DNA of 64,000 nucleotides from Bradyrhizobium sp. 186. Its GTDB lineage: Bacteria; Pseudomonadota; Alphaproteobacteria; Rhizobiales; Xanthobacteraceae. The DNA lies in assembly GCF_023101685.1 (NCBI RefSeq), contig NZ_CP082164.1:3348001-3412000 (forward strand), written 5' to 3'. The notes under the pieces are model-generated. The model searched no databases and was not told where the DNA came from. It saw only the letters and a list, made by a program, of their open reading frames with translations. Made by a program: the position numbers and the translations under genes. Each line of letters starts with the position of its first letter. Positions within the stretch are counted from its first letter, which is position 1. Positions 16,812-26,519 of this stretch are shown piece after piece.

Positions 16812-17517
16812 CTCGACGAAGATGTCGCTCGAAGTTTCCAATCTGGAGGCTTGGTACGGCGAATCCCACATTCTCCACGGGATGAGCTTCGACGTCAGGG
16901 AAGGTGAGGTCGTGACCCTGCTTGGGCGAAATGGCGCAGGCAAGACGACCGCCCTTAAGTCAATTATGGGCATTCTCGGCAAGCGGTCGGGACAAGTGAA
17001 GTTTCAGGGCAAAGACGTCATTCATTTGAGTTCGGACAAGATCGCGAAGCTCGGCATCGCGTTCTGTCCGGAGGAGAGGGCCATTTTCTCGACCTTGGAC
17101 GTGGGGGAAAATCTGATGCTTCCGCCCGTCATCCGTGACGGAGGCCTCTCGCTCGAGACTATCTTCGATCTGTTTCCTAATCTCAAGGAGCGGCTGCGCA
17201 GTCAGGGAACGAAGCTGTCGGGCGGAGAGCAGCAGATGCTGGCAATCGCTCGCATATTGCGTACCGGCTCGCGCTTCTTGATGCTGGACGAGCCAACGGA
17301 AGGACTGGCGCCCGTGATCGTTCAGCAGATCGGCCGGCTCATATCCAGGCTGAAGGCGGAAGGCCTCACGGTTCTTTTAGTCGAACAGAACTTCAAATTC
17401 GCATCGACGCTGGCCGACCGGTTTTACGTCGTCGAGCACGGACGGGTCATCGACGGATTCAGTAACGCCGAGCTCAAGTCCAACATGCACAAGCTCCACG
17501 TCTATCTTGGCGTGTGA
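16804..17517 (+). CDS. Liv-type ABC transporter ATP-binding protein (LivF-like)
   Basis: A 237-residue second ATPase with Walker A GRNGAGKTT, signature LSGGEQQM, Walker B FLMLDEPTEGLAP and LVEQNFKFA switch region. It overlaps the LivG-like gene by eight bases. Together the pair energises the permeases encoded next. Confidence 0.92.
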   Translation: MTSSTKMSLEVSNLEAWYGESHILHGMSFDVREGEVVTLLGRNGAGKTTALKSIMGILGKRSGQVKFQGKDVIHLSSDKIAKLGIAFCPEERAIFSTLDVGENLMLPPVIRDGGLSLETIFDLFPNLKERLRSQGTKLSGGEQQMLAIARILRTGSRFLMLDEPTEGLAPVIVQQIGRLISRLKAEGLTVLLVEQNFKFASTLADRFYVVEHGRVIDGFSNAELKSNMHKLHVYLGV

Positions 17518-18413
17518 AGGCTACGGACCAAGGGGGATTATTATTCTTGAATCAGGCACTCTATGCGCAGCTTCTGGTCGGACTGATCAACGGCTCCTTC
17601 TATGCGCTGCTCAGCTTGGGGTTGGCAGTGATCTTCGGGATGTTGAGCATCATCAATTTCGCTCACGGGGCGCTCTATATGATGGGAGCGTTCGTTGCTT
17701 ACTTCCTGCTGAATCTGCTCGGGCTTAACTACTGGTGGGCGCTGCTACTGTCTCCGCTCGCAGTCGGTTGCTTCGGCACGCTGCTGGAAAGGACCATGTT
17801 GCATCGGCTCGCCGGTCTGGACCATCTCTACGGTCTTCTCCTTACGTTCGGATTTGCGCTCATCATTCAGGGAGTATTCCAGAACTACTTCGGCTCGTCA
17901 GGGCTTCCATACGCCATTCCGCTATTGCTGCAGGGTGGTTTCAATCTCGGCTTCATGTATCTTCCAACCTACCGTGCTTGGGTCGTCCTATTCTCGCTGC
18001 TGACCTGCTTGGCGACCTGGTTCCTGATCGAGCGGACCAAACTCGGCGCATACTTGCGTGCGGCCACCGAAAACCCGGTCATGGTTCGCGCATTCGGCAT
18101 CAACGTGCCACTCATGCTGACCTTGACCTACGGTTTCGGAGTGGCGTTGGCGGCGGTAGCCGGCGTGCTGTCCGCGCCGATCAACCAGGTACGGCCATTG
18201 ATGGGGGCCGACATCGTCATTGTGGTGTTTGCCGTCGTCGTCATCGGTGGCATGGGATCCATCATGGGATCCATCATCACGGGGTTCAGCCTCGGCATTG
18301 TGGAAGGGCTGACCAAGTATTTCTATCCCGAAGCATCCAATACGGTCGTGTTCGTCCTGATGGTGCTTGTTCTCCTGCTCAAGCCGGCAGGCCTAACCGG
18401 ACGGACCGCCTGA
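17514..18413 (+). CDS. Liv-type ABC transporter permease (LivH-like)
   Basis: A 299-residue permease with about eight hydrophobic segments and the LivH signature GLAVIFGMLSIINFAHGALY. The GTG at 17514 overlaps the previous stop, but TTG at 17547 has a strong aaggggga Shine-Dalgarno about ten bases upstream and begins where family members usually do, so the true start may be 17547. The stop overlaps the next start (TGATG). Confidence 0.9.
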   Translation: MKATDQGGLLFLNQALYAQLLVGLINGSFYALLSLGLAVIFGMLSIINFAHGALYMMGAFVAYFLLNLLGLNYWWALLLSPLAVGCFGTLLERTMLHRLAGLDHLYGLLLTFGFALIIQGVFQNYFGSSGLPYAIPLLLQGGFNLGFMYLPTYRAWVVLFSLLTCLATWFLIERTKLGAYLRAATENPVMVRAFGINVPLMLTLTYGFGVALAAVAGVLSAPINQVRPLMGADIVIVVFAVVVIGGMGSIMGSIITGFSLGIVEGLTKYFYPEASNTVVFVLMVLVLLLKPAGLTGRTA

Positions 18414-19381
18414 TGACCGCGATTGCAGACATACCCGCCCAAGCGCCTGTCCGCTCGCTTGGGAGCGAAACGACCGCTTTCCTTCTGATGACGGCGATGC
18501 TGCTGCTGTTGCCGCTGACCGGAATCTACCCGTACTTCGTGATGCAAGCACTGTGCTTCGCTCTGTTTGCGTGCGCATTCAATCTGCTGATCGGGTTCGG
18601 AGGGTTGCTTTCGTTCGGTCACGCAATGTTCCTTGGCACCGCGGGCTACGTCACTGCGCACGTCGTCAAGGAATGGCATTTCGTTCCGGAGCTCGGAATT
18701 GTCACCGGCGCAGCGGCCGCGGGCGTCCTTGCTCTCGTAACGGGTCTGGTTGCCATCCGCCGTCAGGGCATTTACTTTGCGATGATTACCCTGGCGCTTT
18801 CCCAATTGCTTTATTTCGTGTTCCTGCAGACACCCTTTACCCATGGCGAAGACGGCATCCAGGGAGTTCCTGCCGGCCGCATGTTCGGATTGCTCGACCT
18901 CGAAAACCCGATAACGCTTTACTACGTCGTCGTCGTGATTTTCATAGGCGGTTTTGTTCTCATCCATCGCGCGGTCAACTCGCCGTTCGGCGAAGTGCTG
19001 AAATCGATCCGAGAGAACGAGCCGCGCGCGACGTCGTTGGGATACATCACGGATCACTACAAGCTTCTGGCTTTCGTGCTTTCCGGGACGCTTGCGGGAC
19101 TAGCCGGTGCAATGAAGGTGTTCGTCGCGCAGAACGCTTCGTTGACCGACGTTCACTGGACGATGTCCGGCGAAGTTGTCTTGATGACGCTCGTCGGCGG
19201 ACTGGGGACGATGTTCGGTCCGGTTGTGGGTGCATTCGTCATCGTCGCCATGCAGCAGTATCTCGCCGGCTTCGGTCAGTGGGTGACCGTGATCCAAGGG
19301 CTCATCTTCGTGGTCGGCGTGCTTTCGTTCCGGCGGGGAGTCGTCGGCGAGTTTGCCGCGCTTCTGAGGCTGAATCTCTGA
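18413..19381 (+). CDS. Liv-type ABC transporter permease (LivM-like)
   Basis: A 322-residue permease. Hydrophobic helices fill most of the length, and the LivM hallmarks ACAFNLLIGFGGLLSFGHAM and LKSIRENEPRATSLG are present. The start is the ATG overlapping the LivH-like stop; a much longer open frame beginning at 17735 is only the shadow of the upstream gene. It ends the transporter block of the picolinate locus. Confidence 0.9.
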   Translation: MTAIADIPAQAPVRSLGSETTAFLLMTAMLLLLPLTGIYPYFVMQALCFALFACAFNLLIGFGGLLSFGHAMFLGTAGYVTAHVVKEWHFVPELGIVTGAAAAGVLALVTGLVAIRRQGIYFAMITLALSQLLYFVFLQTPFTHGEDGIQGVPAGRMFGLLDLENPITLYYVVVVIFIGGFVLIHRAVNSPFGEVLKSIRENEPRATSLGYITDHYKLLAFVLSGTLAGLAGAMKVFVAQNASLTDVHWTMSGEVVLMTLVGGLGTMFGPVVGAFVIVAMQQYLAGFGQWVTVIQGLIFVVGVLSFRRGVVGEFAALLRLNL

Positions 19382-19801
19382 TGAATAATCTCGGCATCGA
19401 TGGCGCGCGGCTGCATCTCGCAGGACATTCCGCCGGCGCGCATATTGTTGCAATGCTGGCAACACGCGGCACTGTCGCGACCATTCGATCGGTGCTGCTG
19501 CTTTCGGGTCTTTTCGACCTCACGCCAATAGCGCTTCTGCCGATCGGGAAGTTGCTGAAGTTGAAGCCGCGTCGCGTGGCGGCGCTCTCGCCCGTGATGC
19601 TGCCTCCGCCCGCCGGAATGCCGGTGGGGCATCGCTGTCGGCGAAGACGAATCTGACGAGTTCAAACAGCAATCGCATCAACTCTCGATCGCTTGGAGCG
19701 CGCCGAAGTCGCAAATCGTTGCCGGCCATCATTTTAGCATGCTCGAAGGTCTGAATGGCGGTGCGCTGCACAAACTGGCGATCTCGGTGACAGAAATCTG
19801 A
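19381..19801 (+). pseudogene. Broken alpha/beta hydrolase (kynurenine formamidase-like)
   Basis: An N-terminally truncated and frameshifted hydrolase. In one frame (19381 to about 19620) it has the nucleophile elbow LHLAGHSAGAHIVAM and LLLSGLFDLTPIALL. The sequence then continues in the next frame from about 19637 as IAVGEDESDEFKQQS and VAGHHFSMLEGL, including the catalytic Asp and His regions, and stops at 19799-19801. The family includes arylformamidases of the kynurenine pathway. The first ~120 residues that would precede the elbow are missing, their place being taken by the livM gene. Confidence 0.7.
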
Positions 19802-19913
19802 TGATTGCGAAACCTTTTGTCGCTCGCTGCGCAGCCCTTTGCGCATTTCAGTTGAATTTATATCGTATCGCGCGTCGGTCGGCGTTTTCGGCGGTTCCTC
19901 GATCTGCGCCGGC

Positions 19914-20894
19914 CTACTTTCGAGCATTCATTTCGCCCCGCGTGCTGACACGCGCTGGCTTGCGGGCAGATGGAAGTCTCCCTGCAGTAGTGGCTCCGCC
20001 CGGCACCGACACGTTGGTGTATTTGGCGAGGAACCGCGCGAATGCCGAGACTGCGGGAGCAATGCTGCGTCCGGTCCGGGTGATCATCGCGATGTCGCGA
20101 GCGATGCCTGGAGTGAGCGCCGTGGCTGATATCTTCATTGCTTTGGCGCCGGCCCATGCATAGGTCGGCAGCACGGCGATCCCTAAGCCGGCCTCGACCA
20201 TCGCCAGCGCCGTTGTGATCTGTCCGACTTCGTAGGCGGGAACAAGCCTGATTTGAGCAGTCTCAAAGCCGACTTCGACCAGCAGCCTGATGCCGCTGTC
20301 ACGCGTCAACGTAATCAGCGGAAGGCCGTCAAGCTCGCGCCAGTTGACCGCTTGCCGCTGTGCCAATGGATGGTTCGAGGTGCAGAACACCATCAGGCTG
20401 TCGCGCGCCAGCAGCGTCGCACTGATACCTTCTTCACCCGCGTGGAACGTGCCGAGCCCGCAATCGACCTGCCCGGAACGGACGTTTTCGATGATCTGGT
20501 CTGTTCTGGCATCGATCAGCCTGACCTCGATGCCGGGGTATCTGCTCCGGAAATCGGCGATCGCGCGCGGCACAATGGCGGCTGCGAGCAACGGCGGCGC
20601 CGCGATAATGACGCGTCCGCGCTTCCGCTCCGCGAGTTCATGCGCGTTGCGTGCCGCCGATTCCAGATCTTCGATGATCTTCGCTGCGATGTTGCGGAAT
20701 TCGGCGCCCCCCTCGGTCAGTTCCACTCGGCGCGTGGTGCGATCGAACAAGCGAATGCCCAGTTCGGCTTCCAGATCGCGCACCTGCTGCGAGAGCGCGG
20801 GCTGCATTGTGTGCATCTTCTCAGCGGCGCGCGTGAAGCTGCCGAGGGCTGCGACGTTCAGGAACGACTGGATCTGTCGGATGGTGATGTTCAT
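19914..20894 (-). CDS. LysR family transcriptional regulator
   Basis: A 326-residue LysR protein with an N-terminal winged helix-turn-helix (FLNVAALGSFTRAAEKMHTMQPALSQQ in two parts, recognition helix around TMQPALSQQVRDLE) and a periplasmic-binding-like effector domain from about residue 90. The C-terminus carries some 25 extra basic residues compared with typical members. It is divergent from the aldehyde dehydrogenase-HAAO-Liv operon and most likely controls it in response to the aromatic substrate or an intermediate. Confidence 0.88.
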   Translation of the reverse strand: MNITIRQIQSFLNVAALGSFTRAAEKMHTMQPALSQQVRDLEAELGIRLFDRTTRRVELTEGGAEFRNIAAKIIEDLESAARNAHELAERKRGRVIIAAPPLLAAAIVPRAIADFRSRYPGIEVRLIDARTDQIIENVRSGQVDCGLGTFHAGEEGISATLLARDSLMVFCTSNHPLAQRQAVNWRELDGLPLITLTRDSGIRLLVEVGFETAQIRLVPAYEVGQITTALAMVEAGLGIAVLPTYAWAGAKAMKISATALTPGIARDIAMITRTGRSIAPAVSAFARFLAKYTNVSVPGGATTAGRLPSARKPARVSTRGEMNARK

Positions 20895-21299
20895 GGCATT
20901 TCATAATCGAAAACATATGAATACATAAGAATTATAGCCATTGCAACTTAAAGGCCGCCGTCCGACTAATCGTGGAGTATCTGTGATCGAGGACCGAAGC
21001 TTGAACATTTGGACAGCGGTCAAAGTGCAGCCCTTAGCTGCGCTCCGCGACATTCGGATCGGGCGCCGGGACTGGCGACGGAAAACACACAGTTCGTCCG
21101 CTGCGTTGGCTGCTCTGTTGGCAACCCTGTCTCCCGGTCTCGTTGAGACGGGGCTCGTGTGGCTCGGGTTCTCCGCTTTGCAGACCTCGTATCTCCCAGC
21201 GTTTCCGCAATTTTTCTCGATACCCTCCGGCGATCGTGCCGGTTCCAATTCCACGACTTCCGATCGTTCTCTCCGAAAAACGCTCAATTGGGCCCCGCA
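20895..21299. promoter_or_regulatory. 405-base divergent regulatory region between the LysR gene and its probable target operon
   Basis: No gene is supported here. Directly upstream of the LysR start is an AT-rich patch (20901-20937) in otherwise GC-rich DNA. It contains TATG-AATA-CATA (20916-20927) inside a looser ataat...attat inverted pair (20903-20935), which is the kind of dyad that LysR proteins bind. The remainder up to the aldehyde dehydrogenase start is GC-rich with no recognised element. The dyad call is tentative. Confidence 0.35.
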
Positions 21300-22730
21300 A
21301 TGACGCAGTATCCTGATCTTCAACTCTATATCGGCGGCGCTTGGAAGAAAGCAGCGGAAGGGCAGCCAGTGCTCAATCCCGCCGATGAGAGCGTGATTGG
21401 AATGGTTCCGATCGCGAGCCGGTCAGATCTGGACGCAGCGCTCGCCGCAGCGGCCGATGGCTTCAGAACATGGAGCAGGACGTCGCCAGCAAAACGGGCG
21501 GAAGTTATGCTTAGGGCTGCGAGGCTTATGCGTGAGCGAGTGGAAGAAATCGCATACGCGATCACACTGGAGCATGGCAAACCCATCGCTCAGGCTCGCC
21601 TTGAGGTCGTGCGAGGGTGCGAATTTTTCGAGTGGGATGCGGCCGAAGGTCAACGCACCTATGGCCGCCTGATTCCCAGCGAACCAGGCATCAAGTACAT
21701 TGTAATGCACCAGCCGATCGGCATGGTCGCGGCATTTTCTCCGTGGAATTTTCCTTTGAGCCAACCGGCGCGCAAGATAGGTGGCGCTCTTGCGACAGGT
21801 TGCTCCATTATTCTGAAGGCAGCAGAGGAAACGCCTGCCGGCGCCATTCACATCGCGCGCGCCTTCCACGATGCCGGCCTGCCGCCTGGCGTTCTCAATC
21901 TTGTTTTCGGAGTACCTTCGGAAATTTCCGAATACCTCATTCCCAAGGACCAGACCCGACTGATCGCGTTCACCGGCTCCACTGCGGTGGGTAAAAAATT
22001 GACGGAAATGGCAGCACGCCATATGAAGCCCGTCCTTATGGAGCTTGGCGGGCATGCGCCCGTGATCGTCTGCGACGATGTGGAGCCCGTAGTCACCGCG
22101 ATTACGTCAGCGATCCGCAAGGCCCGCAACAGTGGTCAAGTCTGCACATCGCCGACACGGTTCTATGTTCAGAAGCCGCTCTACGATGCATTTTCCAAGG
22201 CTTTTGCTGAGAAGGCCCGAACAGTGACGGTTGGCAATGGCTTGAACTCTTGCACTCAGATGGGGCCGTTGGCCAATCATCGGCGCATCGAGGCCTTGGA
22301 AACTCTGGTCGCCGACGCCAAAGCCAAGGGTGCGCGTGTCCTCGCCGGCGGTGAGCGGTTGGGCAATCGCGGATACTTCTTCCCGCTGACGGTGTTGGCC
22401 GACCTACCGGACGACGCGCGCGCAATGCGCGAGGAGCCGTTCGGGCCGCTCGCACTTATCAATCCCGTCTCGTCCATCGACGAGGCTATCGAGAAAGCGA
22501 ATGCACTGCCTTTCGGCTTGGCCGCCTACGCTTTCACTCACTCGGCACGCAACGCAGACCGGTTGGCGGAGGGCATTGAGGCCGGCAATGTTTCGATCAA
22601 CACTCTGGAAGCATCGGTCGCCGAAACGCCGTTTGGCGGCGTTAAGGAAAGTGGCTACGGCCGGGAAGGCGGCATGGAGGGACTTTCGCACTACACGATC
22701 ATCAAGAACGTGTCGCACCGCATGATGTAG
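21300..22730 (+). CDS. NAD(P)-dependent aldehyde dehydrogenase (succinate-semialdehyde dehydrogenase-like)
   Basis: A 476-residue aldehyde dehydrogenase counted from ATG 21300; the 47 residues upstream in the open frame have no family character. The catalytic residues are E248 in MELGGHAP and C282 in NSGQVCTSP, with the cofactor motif FTGSTAVGK. Overall it is GabD-like. In an operon with 3-hydroxyanthranilate dioxygenase it might oxidise a ring-cleavage semialdehyde such as 2-aminomuconate semialdehyde, or a smaller aldehyde made by the next gene's product. Substrate is not determined. Confidence 0.9.
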   Translation: MTQYPDLQLYIGGAWKKAAEGQPVLNPADESVIGMVPIASRSDLDAALAAAADGFRTWSRTSPAKRAEVMLRAARLMRERVEEIAYAITLEHGKPIAQARLEVVRGCEFFEWDAAEGQRTYGRLIPSEPGIKYIVMHQPIGMVAAFSPWNFPLSQPARKIGGALATGCSIILKAAEETPAGAIHIARAFHDAGLPPGVLNLVFGVPSEISEYLIPKDQTRLIAFTGSTAVGKKLTEMAARHMKPVLMELGGHAPVIVCDDVEPVVTAITSAIRKARNSGQVCTSPTRFYVQKPLYDAFSKAFAEKARTVTVGNGLNSCTQMGPLANHRRIEALETLVADAKAKGARVLAGGERLGNRGYFFPLTVLADLPDDARAMREEPFGPLALINPVSSIDEAIEKANALPFGLAAYAFTHSARNADRLAEGIEAGNVSINTLEASVAETPFGGVKESGYGREGGMEGLSHYTIIKNVSHRMM

Positions 22731-22762
22731 TCGGCCGAAGTGGAAATCGAGGGGCGACCGTT

Positions 22763-23800
22763 TTGACTAAATCATCAATAGGGAACGCGGACCAAAGGAA
22801 ATCTGGCAAAGGACCCGATAGGCGCATGAAATATTCAAGGAAAGACGCAAAAACCTTTGCGCGTGAGCAGATGAAGGGAATCTGGGCTGCGGCCCTGATG
22901 CCGTTCAAGGCCGACCTGTCGATCGATGAGGACGGCTTTCGCCGCAACGTCGCGCACTGGACGGAAGAGCTTGGCATCGACGGGCTGTTCATCGCCGGCA
23001 AGCAGGGCGAGTTCTTCTCCATGTCGATCGAGGAGCGCAAGCGCGCGTTCGATCTGGCGGTCGCCGCCACTGCCGGACGCGGCGCAACCATCATGTCGTG
23101 CTCAGACCAGAACATGGATGTGGTGATCGATCTGGCCCGCCATGCGCAGAAGATTGGCGCCGACTATATCGTGGTGCACGCGCCGGTCCTGCATTTCTTC
23201 AAGGCCCATGACGAGACCGTGCTGAACTACTACAGGACCATCGCCAGCAAGGTGGATATAGGGATCGCGCTGTGGAGCCACCCGGACAGCGGCTATGTGA
23301 TGTCGCCGCAGCTATGCAACCAGCTCGCTGATATCGAGAATGTGGTCGCGATCAAATACAGTGTCGAGCGGCCGATGTACAGGGAACTGACCCGGCTTGC
23401 GGGCGACCGCATCCTGATCAGCACGGCGTCCGAAGAAGAGTGGTTCGACAACATCGTCGAGTTCGGCTGGCAGCTTTATCTGTGTTCGTCGCCGCCGTAT
23501 CTTCTGCAGTCGGTGACGGATCGGCGGATGCGGACCTATACGGATCTGGCGTTCGGCGGCCGGATCGAGGAAGCGCTCGCGGTGCGCGACAGCCTCAATC
23601 CGGTGCGAGCGGCGCTGCGCGGCACGCGGCCGCCGGAGAAGCCGCATGCGCACCAGAAATACTGGCAGGAACTGCTGGGCCAGGTCGGCGGCGCGGTGCG
23701 CCCGCCGCTGCTGGGGCTGACCGAGGAGGAGCGGGCGACCACCCGCCGCGCCTTCGAGGCGTGTGGATTGCAGACCGGCGCGGCGCGCAAGGCGGGCTGA
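22763..23800 (+). CDS. Dihydrodipicolinate synthase-family (class I aldolase-fold) lyase, atypical active site
   Basis: A 345-residue (beta/alpha)8 protein of the DapA/NanA superfamily. The Schiff-base lysine is present in VVAIKYS, but family motifs are altered. GTTGE, which binds the keto-acid carboxylate, reads GKQGE; the TPYYN tyrosine region reads APVLHFF; and the NVPSRTG region reads SHPDSGY. It should therefore act on something other than aspartate semialdehyde. The C-terminus is about 40 residues longer than DapA. TTG at 22763 has gaggggcg upstream; ATG 22826 is an alternative. Its neighbours suggest retro-aldol or hydratase-aldolase work on a ring-cleavage product. Confidence 0.8.
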   Translation: MTKSSIGNADQRKSGKGPDRRMKYSRKDAKTFAREQMKGIWAAALMPFKADLSIDEDGFRRNVAHWTEELGIDGLFIAGKQGEFFSMSIEERKRAFDLAVAATAGRGATIMSCSDQNMDVVIDLARHAQKIGADYIVVHAPVLHFFKAHDETVLNYYRTIASKVDIGIALWSHPDSGYVMSPQLCNQLADIENVVAIKYSVERPMYRELTRLAGDRILISTASEEEWFDNIVEFGWQLYLCSSPPYLLQSVTDRRMRTYTDLAFGGRIEEALAVRDSLNPVRAALRGTRPPEKPHAHQKYWQELLGQVGGAVRPPLLGLTEEERATTRRAFEACGLQTGAARKAG

Positions 23801-24388
<588 letters not shown>

Positions 24389-24414
24389 CGTCTTCCTGGG
24401 GAAAGGCCGTCACC

Positions 24415-25590
24415 ATGAACGTGTTGAAAATTGCTGCAGGCGCGTGTCTTGCGGCCCAGATCGGACTGGCCGTTCCGGCGCTGGCCCAAACGCCGGTCAA
24501 GATCGGCGTCATCACCTCGCTGTCCGGGCCCGGCGGCTATCTCGGCCAGGATATCCGCGACGGTTTCGAACTCGCGATCGATATGAACGGCGGCAAGCTC
24601 GGCGGCGTTCCGGTGCAGGTGATGGTGGAGGACGATGCGGCCAAGCCTGGGCAGGGCAAGCAGATCGTGGATCGCCTGCTGAAGAACGAGAAGGTCAGGA
24701 TATTCACCGGCATTGTGTTTTCCAACGTTGCCGGTGCCACGGTGCCGGACGTGCTCGATGCCGGCGCGATCTATGTCAGCCCGAACGCTGGGCCGTCGAC
24801 CTTCGCCGGCAAGGGATGCCATCCGAACTACTTCGTGGTGTCGTGGCAGAACGATTCGCTGCACGAGAGCGCCGGCCAGCTCGCCAACGAGTTGGGCTAC
24901 AAGAGCGTCTATCTGGTTGCGGCCAACTATCAGGCCGGCAAGGATGCTCTCGAAGGCTTCAAGCGGTTCTACAAGGGCAAGATTGCCGGCGAGAGCTTTA
25001 CTCGTCTCGATCAGACCGACTTTGCCGCGGAGTTTGCGCAGATCCGCGCGGCCGGTCCGGAAGCGGTATTCCAGTTCGAGCCCGGTGGCCTCGGAATCGC
25101 GTTTCTGCGGCAGTACGAGCAGGCCGGCCTGAAGGACAAGATCCCGATGGTGGTGGCGGCGCCCTCGCTCGATGCGGTGACGCTGTCGGTGGTGGGAGAG
25201 GCCGCACTCGGCGTCAACGTCACCTCGCACTGGAATTCCGGTTTCGACAATCCCGCTAACAAGGCGTTCGTGGCGGCCTGGGACAAGACCTACCATCGTC
25301 CGGCCACCTATTACGCAAGCCAGGGCTATGATACGGCGCTGGCGATCGGTGCAGCCTTGAAAGGAGTCGCCGGCAAGCTGGACGACGTCGAAGCGTTTCG
25401 TCAGGCCATGCTGAAGGCGGATTTCCAGTCGACCCGCGGTGCCTTCAAGTTCGGCCCCAACCAGCATCCGGTACAGGACTGGTGGGCGCTGAAGGCGGAA
25501 AAGACCGCTGATGGCAAACTCGCGCTCAACACCAAGGCCAAGATTCTCTCCGGCCATGGTGATGCCTATGCCAAAGACTGCAAGTTCTAG
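24415..25590 (+). CDS. Liv-type ABC transporter substrate-binding protein (LivK-like)
   Basis: A 391-residue periplasmic receptor with signal peptide (cleavage after ALA, near residue 24) and mature start TPVKIGVITSLSGPG. It lies 26 bases after the dioxygenase gene and begins a complete five-gene Liv transporter. The operon context implies it recognises the aromatic growth substrate or its precursor and not a branched-chain amino acid. Confidence 0.9.
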   Translation: MNVLKIAAGACLAAQIGLAVPALAQTPVKIGVITSLSGPGGYLGQDIRDGFELAIDMNGGKLGGVPVQVMVEDDAAKPGQGKQIVDRLLKNEKVRIFTGIVFSNVAGATVPDVLDAGAIYVSPNAGPSTFAGKGCHPNYFVVSWQNDSLHESAGQLANELGYKSVYLVAANYQAGKDALEGFKRFYKGKIAGESFTRLDQTDFAAEFAQIRAAGPEAVFQFEPGGLGIAFLRQYEQAGLKDKIPMVVAAPSLDAVTLSVVGEAALGVNVTSHWNSGFDNPANKAFVAAWDKTYHRPATYYASQGYDTALAIGAALKGVAGKLDDVEAFRQAMLKADFQSTRGAFKFGPNQHPVQDWWALKAEKTADGKLALNTKAKILSGHGDAYAKDCKF

Positions 25591-25607
25591 CGCCAAATCG
25601 TGATGGC

Positions 25608-26519
25608 ATGATCGTCCTCGAGCAGCTCCTCAACGGCGTGCAATTCGGCATCACGCTGTTTCTGATGTCGGCCGGCCTGACGCTGATCTTCGGCATCATG
25701 GGCGTAATCAATCTCGCCCATGGCTCCCTGTACATGATCGGCGCCTATGCGGCGGCGCTGGTGGCCGCCCACATCGGCTCGGTCGGCCTCGCACTGCTGG
25801 GTGGGATAGCGGCGGCGGCGGTCAGCGGGATCGTCATCGAGTTCATCGTGGTGCGGCGGCTCTATGAGCGCGATCATCTCGATCAGGTGCTGGCGACATT
25901 CGCGCTGATCCTCATCATCAACCAGGGCGCCAGCATGCTGTTCGGACGCCAACCGCTGTTCGTATCGATGCCGGCGGCATTGTCGGGCTCGGTTACACTG
26001 CTGCCGGGTCTGGCCTATCCGGTCTACCGATTGGCGGTGATCGTGCTCGGCCTTTCGGTTGCTGCGGGACTGTTCCTGCTAATTCATTACACGCGCGTCG
26101 GCATGCTGGTGCGGGCCGGCGCCACCCATCGTCAGATGGTACGGGCGCTCGGCGTCAATGTCGGGCGGCTCTACACAGTGGTGTTCGGCCTTGGAGCGTT
26201 GCTCGCCGGGCTCGCGGGCGTCATCGCCGGACCGATCACCGCGGTGCAGGTTGGCATGGGTGAGCAGATTCTCATCCTCGCCTTTGTCGTGGTGGTGATC
26301 GGCGGGCTCGGTTCGGTGCGCGGCGCATTCTTCGGCGCGCTCGCCGCCGGCCTCGTCGACACCATGTCGCGCGCGTTTCTGCAGATGCTGTTCCGTCATC
26401 TGATGGGCGGCTCGAATGCCGACGCCCTGGCGAGCGGCATGTCGTCGATCAGCATCTATCTGCTGATGGCGTTCGTGCTTCTGGTTCGGCCGCACGGCCT
26501 GCTGGCAGGAAAGACATGA
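25608..26519 (+). CDS. Liv-type ABC transporter permease (LivH-like)
   Basis: A 303-residue permease with the LivH signature TLIFGIMGVINLAHGSLYM and about eight hydrophobic helices. The conserved cytoplasmic loop is ATHRQMVRALGVN. It overlaps the next permease gene by four bases (ATGA). Confidence 0.9.
   Translation: MIVLEQLLNGVQFGITLFLMSAGLTLIFGIMGVINLAHGSLYMIGAYAAALVAAHIGSVGLALLGGIAAAAVSGIVIEFIVVRRLYERDHLDQVLATFALILIINQGASMLFGRQPLFVSMPAALSGSVTLLPGLAYPVYRLAVIVLGLSVAAGLFLLIHYTRVGMLVRAGATHRQMVRALGVNVGRLYTVVFGLGALLAGLAGVIAGPITAVQVGMGEQILILAFVVVVIGGLGSVRGAFFGALAAGLVDTMSRAFLQMLFRHLMGGSNADALASGMSSISIYLLMAFVLLVRPHGLLAGKT

Noticed and set aside
19801..20163. A plus-strand open frame opposite the LysR gene end.
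   Set aside because: It is antisense to the regulator, has no recognisable domain and starts directly on the stop of a pseudogene.
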